Assembly: GCA_045540975.1 (NCBI GenBank)
Contig: JAZQIE010000094.1
Span: 1-10,700, forward strand
Source: SIG510 sp045540975
GTDB taxonomy: Bacteria; Bacillota; Clostridia; Oscillospirales; JAAYXM01
Length of the DNA stretch: 10,700 bases
Direction: 5' to 3'
Shown: in pieces, positions 7,394 through 10,700 of the stretch
How positions within the stretch are numbered: position 1 is the first letter of the stretch
How the letters are laid out: each line of letters starts with the position of its first letter
Translations under genes and position numbers: made by a program
The notes under the pieces: model-generated
Told to the model about the DNA's origin: nothing
What the model saw: the letters and a program-made list of their open reading frames with translations, nothing else
Databases searched by the model: none

Positions 7394-8590
7394 ATGAAAA
7401 CGATCACAGTTGTCGGTATGGGTTATACCGGTCTCCCCACCGCGATTACCCTCGCACGCGGAGGCTTTGACGTCTGCGGTTTTGACGTCAATACCGCGGT
7501 CCTTGATTCTCTCCGTGCAGGAAAACTGCACATTGTCGAGCCGGGTCTCCAGGAAGCACTCACCGAAACCATCGCATCGGGCCGTCTCACCTTCTCGGAT
7601 ACCTGCCCGAGCAGTGATGCTTATATCATCTGTGTTCCCACCCCGTTCTCGGTGGAAAACGGCAAGCGCCGTGCAGACCTCAAGTATGTTGACTCCGCGG
7701 CGGCAACCGTCGGCCGTGCAATGAAGCCGGGCGCACTGGTGATTCTGGAATCCACCGTTCCGCCGCGCACAACCGAGCGCATGGCAAAGGTTTTGGAAGA
7801 ATCCAGCGGACTTTCCCGCAGCGAATTCTACACCGCACATTGCCCCGAGCGCATCATCCCGGGTCAAATGCTCCGCGAGCTTCGTGAGAACGACCGCATC
7901 ATCGGTGCATCCTCTCCCGAAGCGGCAGACCTTGTGGTTGAGATTTACTCCAAGGTTGTGCAGGGCGGCAAGCTCCATGTGACCAACGATGTCACCGCTG
8001 AGATGTGCAAACTTTGTGAAAACACCTTCCGCGACATCAACATCGCGTTTGCAAATGAGCTTTCCATGATTTGCGATCCGCTCGGTGTGGATGTATTTGA
8101 ACTGATTGAGCTTGCAAACTGCCATCCGCGTGTCAACATCCTCACCCCGGGTGCAGGTGTCGGCGGTCATTGTATCGCGGTTGACCCGTGGTTCATCCAT
8201 GAGCAGTTTGAAGACACCACTCCGCTGATTTTGGCGGCACGTCAGGAAAACGATTTCAAGCCGTTCTACGTTGCAAAAAAGGTGCACGAGCTTGCTCCGA
8301 ACGCAACCGTCGCGGTGCTCGGTATGGCTTATAAGCCGAATGTCGATGACCTGCGCGAAAGCCCGTCCATCACCATGGCGCACGAGTTTGAGAAGCTGGG
8401 TCACAAGGTCATCTGCTGTGAGCCGAACGCTTCGGCCGATGCCATCGAGGGCATCCCGAATTACACGCTTGCGGAAGCGGTCGAAAAAGCGGATTTCTCG
8501 GTCATTACCTTGGCGCATGATGAATTCAAGGCGGACAAGCAGACCATCGCGAAAAAGCCGTTCTTCGATTGCATCGGTCTCATGAGATAA
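7394..8590 (+). CDS. wecC: Nucleotide-sugar dehydrogenase, UDP-N-acetyl-D-mannosamine dehydrogenase (WecC)-like
   Basis: The 398-aa protein belongs to the UDP-glucose/GDP-mannose dehydrogenase family, which oxidises the C6 hydroxyl of a UDP-sugar to a carboxylate with two NAD+. The N-terminal Rossmann fold has GMGYTGLP at 8-15. Other family marks are CVPTP at 80-84, ESTVPP at 119-124, CPER at 150-153, the middle helical region with K206 and N210, catalytic C260 in GVGGHCIAVDPWF, and the C-terminal domain with GMAYKPNVDDLRESP at about 310-324. The GGHCIAVDPWF context is typical of WecC-type UDP-ManNAc dehydrogenases rather than UDP-glucose dehydrogenases (GGxCFPKD), so the product is probably UDP-ManNAcA. 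Related UDP-GlcNAc substrates are not excluded. AGGAGG at 7379-7384 supports the start. A strong terminator ends the unit. Confidence 0.85.
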   Translation: MKTITVVGMGYTGLPTAITLARGGFDVCGFDVNTAVLDSLRAGKLHIVEPGLQEALTETIASGRLTFSDTCPSSDAYIICVPTPFSVENGKRRADLKYVDSAAATVGRAMKPGALVILESTVPPRTTERMAKVLEESSGLSRSEFYTAHCPERIIPGQMLRELRENDRIIGASSPEAADLVVEIYSKVVQGGKLHVTNDVTAEMCKLCENTFRDINIAFANELSMICDPLGVDVFELIELANCHPRVNILTPGAGVGGHCIAVDPWFIHEQFEDTTPLILAARQENDFKPFYVAKKVHELAPNATVAVLGMAYKPNVDDLRESPSITMAHEFEKLGHKVICCEPNASADAIEGIPNYTLAEAVEKADFSVITLAHDEFKADKQTIAKKPFFDCIGLMR

Positions 8591-8600
8591 CAAAAAAGAT

Positions 8601-8639
8601 ACACGGTCGAACAAATCGTTCGACCGTGTTTTTCTCTTA
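8601..8639 (+). terminator. Strong intrinsic terminator of metK-wecC
   Basis: A 12-bp perfect stem (8601-8612 with 8618-8629), a 5-nt loop AAATC, then TTTTCTCTT. It begins 10 bp after the dehydrogenase stop. An A6 run at 8592-8597 before the stem means it could also work on the opposite strand. Confidence 0.92.
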
Positions 8640-8664
8640 ATTGCGTTGTGCCGGTCTTCCAAAC

Positions 8665-8693
8665 TTGACTTTTTGAAATATTTCTGCTAAACT
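8665..8693 (+). promoter_or_regulatory. Predicted promoter of candidate sRNA-1
   Basis: -35 TTGACT (8665-8670), a 17-bp spacer and -10 TAAACT (8688-8693). The predicted start, 7 nt after the -10, falls on the first base of the sRNA-1 basal stem at 8700. It lies 25 bp past the metK-wecC terminator and no protein gene follows it. Confidence 0.6.
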
Positions 8694-8699
8694 AGGTAC

Positions 8700-8776
8700 A
8701 GAAGCAGGTAACGTGCATGGGGTATTATTGGAAACGATGGTGCTGTTGTGCGCCACGATCCTGCTTCTTTTCTTTT
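8700..8776 (+). ncRNA. Candidate structured small RNA 1 (about 77 nt)
   Basis: This stretch has no credible reading frame but a closed secondary structure. A 9-bp perfect basal stem pairs 8700-8708 with 8760-8768. Inside it, 8712-8715 pair with 8754-8757 (CGTG/CACG). A long apical hairpin pairs 8721-8730 with 8735-8744 (10 bp, about half of them G-U) around a GAAA tetraloop at 8731-8734. The basal stem runs straight into TTTTCTTTTATT, which could end transcription. A promoter placed so that the RNA starts at the stem is the second line of evidence. The numerous G-U pairs mean the fold is stable only as RNA of this strand, which supports plus-strand transcription. I do not recognise the family; SRP RNA, 6S RNA and tmRNA hallmarks are absent. 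Confidence 0.5.
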
Positions 8777-8834
8777 ATTGAGACTTGCAACAACATACAC
8801 CGTGCGTGGTGTTATTCTAGGGACTATTTTCCTA

Positions 8835-8863
8835 TTGACGCACTCTTCCTCTTGTGGTATGAT
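8835..8863 (+). promoter_or_regulatory. Predicted promoter of candidate sRNA-2
   Basis: -35 TTGACG (8835-8840), a 17-bp spacer and -10 TATGAT (8858-8863), preceded by TGG as an extended -10. The predicted start is near 8870-8871, 2-3 nt before the sRNA-2 stem. A small imperfect hairpin (8795-8815, ACACC/GGTGT arms) lies between the sRNA-1 T-run and this promoter; its role is unclear. Confidence 0.65.
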
Positions 8864-8870
8864 TTCTGTC

Positions 8871-8943
8871 ATAGAGTCGAGAAATTCTTGCAACCGGGGA
8901 GATTGTATCCCTGCTTTTGCAAGAAACTTCTCGGCTCTTTTTC
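8871..8943 (+). ncRNA. Candidate structured small RNA 2 (about 73 nt, single long hairpin)
   Basis: Nearly the whole predicted transcript folds into one rod. 8873-8883 pair with 8928-8938 (11 bp, one G-U). After one A-C mismatch, 8885-8886 pair with 8925-8926. With A8924 bulged, 8887-8893 pair with 8917-8923 (7 bp). A small internal loop is followed by an apical stem (8896-8900 with 8908-8912) and a 7-nt loop. The stem ends in TTTTT (8938-8942), as in an intrinsic terminator. Together with the upstream TTGACG-17-TATGAT promoter this makes a compact transcription unit. It could be a stand-alone regulatory RNA, or in part a very long terminator. It has no protein-coding potential and resembles no family I know. 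Its sequence is not obviously related to sRNA-1 or sRNA-3. Confidence 0.55.
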
Positions 8944-8976
8944 ATTGATACTACTCCTTTGACAGAACTGTTTCCC

Positions 8977-9005
8977 TTGACTTTTGATTCGCCCTGTAGT
9001 AAGAT
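8977..9005 (+). promoter_or_regulatory. Predicted promoter of candidate sRNA-3
   Basis: -35 TTGACT (8977-8982), a 17-bp spacer and -10 TAAGAT (9000-9005). The predicted start at about 9012 coincides with the first base of the sRNA-3 basal stem. A second perfect -35-like hexamer, TTGACA at 8959-8964, has no good -10 at the right distance. Confidence 0.6.
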
Positions 9006-9011
9006 ACTTGT

Positions 9012-9094
9012 GATAGGTTGACCGGCAGGGGCATTTTGCCCCCCTTATAGCCGACCCATTTGGGTGCGAGCTAAGTCGGAGACCTGTCTTTTTT
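9012..9094 (+). ncRNA. Candidate structured small RNA 3 (about 83 nt, multi-helix, possible alternative folds)
   Basis: A 7-bp basal stem pairs 9012-9018 with 9082-9088 and is followed directly by T6 (9089-9094). Inside is a GGGGC/GCCCC hairpin (9028-9032 with 9038-9042). It can be extended by CGGC/GCCG (9023-9026 with 9050-9053). A second arm pairs CCGA 9051-9054 with TCGG 9076-9079 and encloses CCC/GGG (9055-9057 with 9062-9064). The two arms compete for 9051-9053. The stretch 9065-9075 (TGCGAGCTAAG) is left unpaired on the 3' side of the second arm, and CTTA at 9044-9047 can pair with TAAG at 9072-9075. This branched layout is more like a functional RNA than a plain terminator. No gene follows on this strand, so it is probably not a cis riboswitch. 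I do not recognise its family. Confidence 0.55.
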
Positions 9095-9113
9095 ACCGCA
9101 TTTAAAGATAGAG

Positions 9114-9153
9114 AAAACCGTGTCGGGCAAACTGCCTGACACGGTCTTTTTTT
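9114..9153. terminator. Bidirectional intrinsic terminator at the wecA 3' end
   Basis: A 13-bp stem (9117-9129 with 9133-9145, one G-U on the plus strand) encloses a 3-nt loop. On the minus strand it follows the wecA stop by 6 bp and ends in TTTTCTC. On the plus strand it is followed by C then T7. It would therefore end wecA transcription and also catch read-through from the sRNA block. The 22 bp between sRNA-3 and this stem hold nothing notable. Confidence 0.9.
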
Positions 9154-10225
9154 ATTCTTTATCGTCGTTATTGTTATTATCACGACTGAGTTCTTTGAAG
9201 AGCTTATGCCCGATTGCAAATGCGAGCATGACCGCAAGCAGCAGCATGATGGCACGGATTTCACCGCTCGAGGTGAGCACCACCGCGCTGAGGCCCAAAA
9301 GACCGCTCATCATATACAGAATCGCGACAGACTGCTTTTGATTGAAGCCCATATCAATGAGCTTGTGATGGACGTGACCGCGGTCTGGAGCCATGGGGTT
9401 TTTGCCATGGATGAGACGGCGGCCGATTGCGACCATGGTATCGAACAGCGGAAGACCCAAAATGAGGAACGGGACCGCAAAGGATACCACCGCATAGAAT
9501 TTGAAGAGCCCCGAAATCGACATGGAAGCAAGGATAAAACCAAGGAAGGTGGAGCCTGTGTCCCCCATGAAGATTTTGGCAGGATTCATGTTATACGGCA
9601 GGAAGCCGATGCATGCACCTGCGAGCGCCGCCATGATGATGGCGACATTGCGCTCGGATACGATGATTGCGATGACGAGAAGCGAGATGGACGCGATGGA
9701 GGAAACACCCACCGCAAGACCGTCCAGACCGTCAATCAAGTTGACCGCATTTGTGATTGCAACGATCCAAATCACGGTAACCGGAATCGACCATACTCCG
9801 AGATGCAGATGCGGTGCGGCGCTGAGCAGGTTGGGGTTGGTGATTGCTTCGATGACTGTGCCGTGCCACACCACTACAAGGGCGGCGATGATTTGCACCA
9901 CAAGTTTTAAGAGTGCGGGAAGCGGCATGATATCGTCCACAATGCCAAGGATTACGATGATGACCGCGCCAAGCAGAATGCCCTGCATTTGGCGGTCAAT
10001 GGGAACAAAAATCAACACCGAGAGCAAGAACCCGAGGAAGATTGCAAGACCGCCCATGCGTGGGATTGGGGTGGTGTGCATACGGCGTTCATCTTTCGGG
10101 ACGTCAATCGCGCCGACTTTGTGCGCGAGAGATTTGACAATGGGAGTTGCGGCAAATGCAATGACACCCGCAAGCGCGAATGCGGCAATCGCCCACAACG
10201 CAATTTTGATATAAATCTCGGTCAT
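9152..10225 (-). CDS. wecA: Undecaprenyl-phosphate N-acetylglucosaminyl-1-phosphate transferase, WecA/TagO/MraY family
   Basis: This integral-membrane enzyme moves GlcNAc-1-phosphate from UDP-GlcNAc to undecaprenyl phosphate, the first committed step of teichoic acid or other envelope polysaccharides. The 357-aa protein has about ten hydrophobic segments. Family motifs are RRMHTTPIPRMGG at about 47-59, the aspartate pair D97-D98, NLIDGLDGLA at 162-171 (catalytic Asp region), FMGDTGS at 219-225 and HVHHKL at 284-289. The HVHHKL motif with the NLIDGLDGLA context fits WecA/TagO rather than MraY. The tail is hydrophilic (NNNNDDKE). An AGAGGT site sits about 8 nt before the ATG, inside the 15-bp gap after trpS, so the two genes are probably cotranscribed. 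tagO would be an equally good name. Together with the WecC-like dehydrogenase it suggests an envelope glycan containing ManNAcA or a related sugar. Confidence 0.93.
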   Translation of the reverse strand: MTEIYIKIALWAIAAFALAGVIAFAATPIVKSLAHKVGAIDVPKDERRMHTTPIPRMGGLAIFLGFLLSVLIFVPIDRQMQGILLGAVIIVILGIVDDIMPLPALLKLVVQIIAALVVVWHGTVIEAITNPNLLSAAPHLHLGVWSIPVTVIWIVAITNAVNLIDGLDGLAVGVSSIASISLLVIAIIVSERNVAIIMAALAGACIGFLPYNMNPAKIFMGDTGSTFLGFILASMSISGLFKFYAVVSFAVPFLILGLPLFDTMVAIGRRLIHGKNPMAPDRGHVHHKLIDMGFNQKQSVAILYMMSGLLGLSAVVLTSSGEIRAIMLLLAVMLAFAIGHKLFKELSRDNNNNDDKE

Positions 10226-10240
10226 TTCAAAAACCTCTTT

Positions 10241-10700
10241 TTATCGCAGGAAAAACCCGACTTTTTTACGGACCTTTTTCATGGTACGCTCAGCGAGTGC
10301 CGCGGCGCGCTCCGCGTTTTCGGTGCAGACACTCATGAGGTAGTCTTTTTCTTTCAAGAGTTCATTGGTTTTTTCACGGATGGGACGAAGCAGCTCGACC
10401 ACCGCTTCACCGACCGCGGGTTTGAACTCGCCATAGCCCTTGCCTTCGAATTCCGCCTCGATTTCGGGGAAGGATTTTCCGGTCGCGATGGAATAGATGG
10501 TCATCAGGTTATTGATACCGTGCTTGCCTTCGCGATAGACCACCTGCGCCTCACTGTCGGTCACCGCGCGCTTGAATTTGCGCATGATGACATCCGGCTC
10601 ATCAAGCATGAGGATAAGCGCGTTCGGGTTGGGGTCGGACTTGGACATTTTCTTCTCCGGCTCGGCAAGGCTCATGATTCTGCCGCCGACCTTGGGGATG
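10241..10700 (-). CDS. trpS: Tryptophanyl-tRNA synthetase, C-terminal part (5' end outside the window)
   Basis: This class I aminoacyl-tRNA synthetase charges tRNA-Trp. The frame is open to the window edge. The last 152 residues are seen, beginning IPKVGGRIMSLAEPEKKMSKSDPN. This includes the class I KMSKS signature (in KKMSKSD) and the 'PK.G.RIMSL..P.KKMSKSD' context that is diagnostic for TrpRS. The following segment, with VTDSE and GINNLMTIYS, and the helical C-terminus (LLRPIREKTNELLKEKDYLMSV...) are also typical. About half of a normal protein of roughly 330-340 aa lies beyond the edge, including the HIGH-type motif. The ATG at 10675 is internal and not the true start. wecA follows 15 bp downstream. 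Confidence 0.96.
   Translation of the reverse strand, partial: IPKVGGRIMSLAEPEKKMSKSDPNPNALILMLDEPDVIMRKFKRAVTDSEAQVVYREGKHGINNLMTIYSIATGKSFPEIEAEFEGKGYGEFKPAVGEAVVELLRPIREKTNELLKEKDYLMSVCTENAERAAALAERTMKKVRKKVGFFLR

Noticed and set aside
8608..8622. CGAAC/GTTCG palindrome resembling a LexA box
   Set aside because: The spacer is 5 nt instead of 4 and it is the inner part of the metK-wecC terminator stem.
6284..8662. Very long minus-strand open frame (792 codons) opposite metK and the dehydrogenase
   Set aside because: It is a composition shadow of two well-identified plus-strand genes, with no ribosome binding site and a composition (His-, Arg-, Cys-rich) unlike any protein family.
8700..8776. 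sRNA-1 as bacterial SRP RNA (4.5S)
   Set aside because: The conserved GGAAG/AGCAG apical symmetric loop of SRP RNA is absent; the tip is a plain GAAA tetraloop.
8687..8893. Minus-strand 68-codon frame starting at a TTG
   Set aside because: It has a non-ATG start, no Shine-Dalgarno at the correct spacing, and overlaps two candidate RNA hairpins on the other strand.
8717..8962. Plus-strand reading frames of 66-81 codons in the intergenic region
   Set aside because: They run through the sRNA-1 and sRNA-2 hairpins and the sRNA-2 promoter, are rich in Cys, Phe and Trp with no domain-like pattern, and have no ribosome binding site.
8665..9094. The three hairpin units as repeats, CRISPR or a mobile element
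   Set aside because: The units do not share sequence with each other, no direct repeats or spacers are seen, and no terminal inverted repeats or target-site duplications flank the block.

Overview
The window looks like chromosomal DNA from an anaerobic, low-to-mid GC Firmicute of the class Clostridia, perhaps near the Oscillospiraceae/Ruminococcaceae. This rests on the strong GGAG/AGGAGG-type ribosome binding sites, consensus TTGACA/TATAAT-like promoters, a rubredoxin, a clostridial-type RadC, and a TagO/WecA-type transferase beside trpS. The genus cannot be fixed from this sequence alone. Almost all the coding content is conserved housekeeping; there is no transposase, integrase, CRISPR array, rRNA or tRNA.

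Layout. (1) 1-6010, minus strand: radC, uvrB, uvrA, rubredoxin and a partial unknown gene, in transcription order. radC-uvrB-uvrA is a tight DNA-repair operon (22-bp gap, then a 4-bp ATGA overlap). It has a consensus promoter that overlaps a LexA-like operator with one mismatch in the GAAC-N4-GTTC core. Rubredoxin has its own promoter, whose -35 box overlaps the uvrA stop codon, and is followed by a 12-bp hairpin. (2) 6011-6190: a divergent promoter region. (3) 6191-8640, plus strand: metK (S-adenosylmethionine synthetase) and a WecC-like UDP-N-acetylmannosamine dehydrogenase, 18 bp apart, closed by a strong intrinsic terminator. (4) 8641-9116: about 475 bp with no credible protein gene. (5) 9117-10700, minus strand: trpS (3' part only), then a WecA/TagO-type undecaprenyl-phosphate sugar-1-phosphate transferase, ending at a bidirectional terminator.

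The unusual part is region 4. It holds three consecutive promoter-hairpin-T-tract units, all on the plus strand. Each has a TTGAC-type -35, exactly 17 bp of spacer and a good -10, then a stem-loop of about 70-85 nt that begins near the predicted start site, then a T-rich run. They appear to encode three independent small structured RNAs (here sRNA-1, -2, -3) with unrelated sequences. I do not recognise any as a known family. sRNA-3 has helices that compete for the same bases, so it could switch conformation. This is the best candidate for something undescribed.

Functional links: the dehydrogenase and the transferase, which converge on the sRNA block from either side, both fit cell-envelope polysaccharide synthesis (a nucleotide-sugar precursor and the lipid-linked first step). 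The repair operon fits SOS-type control.
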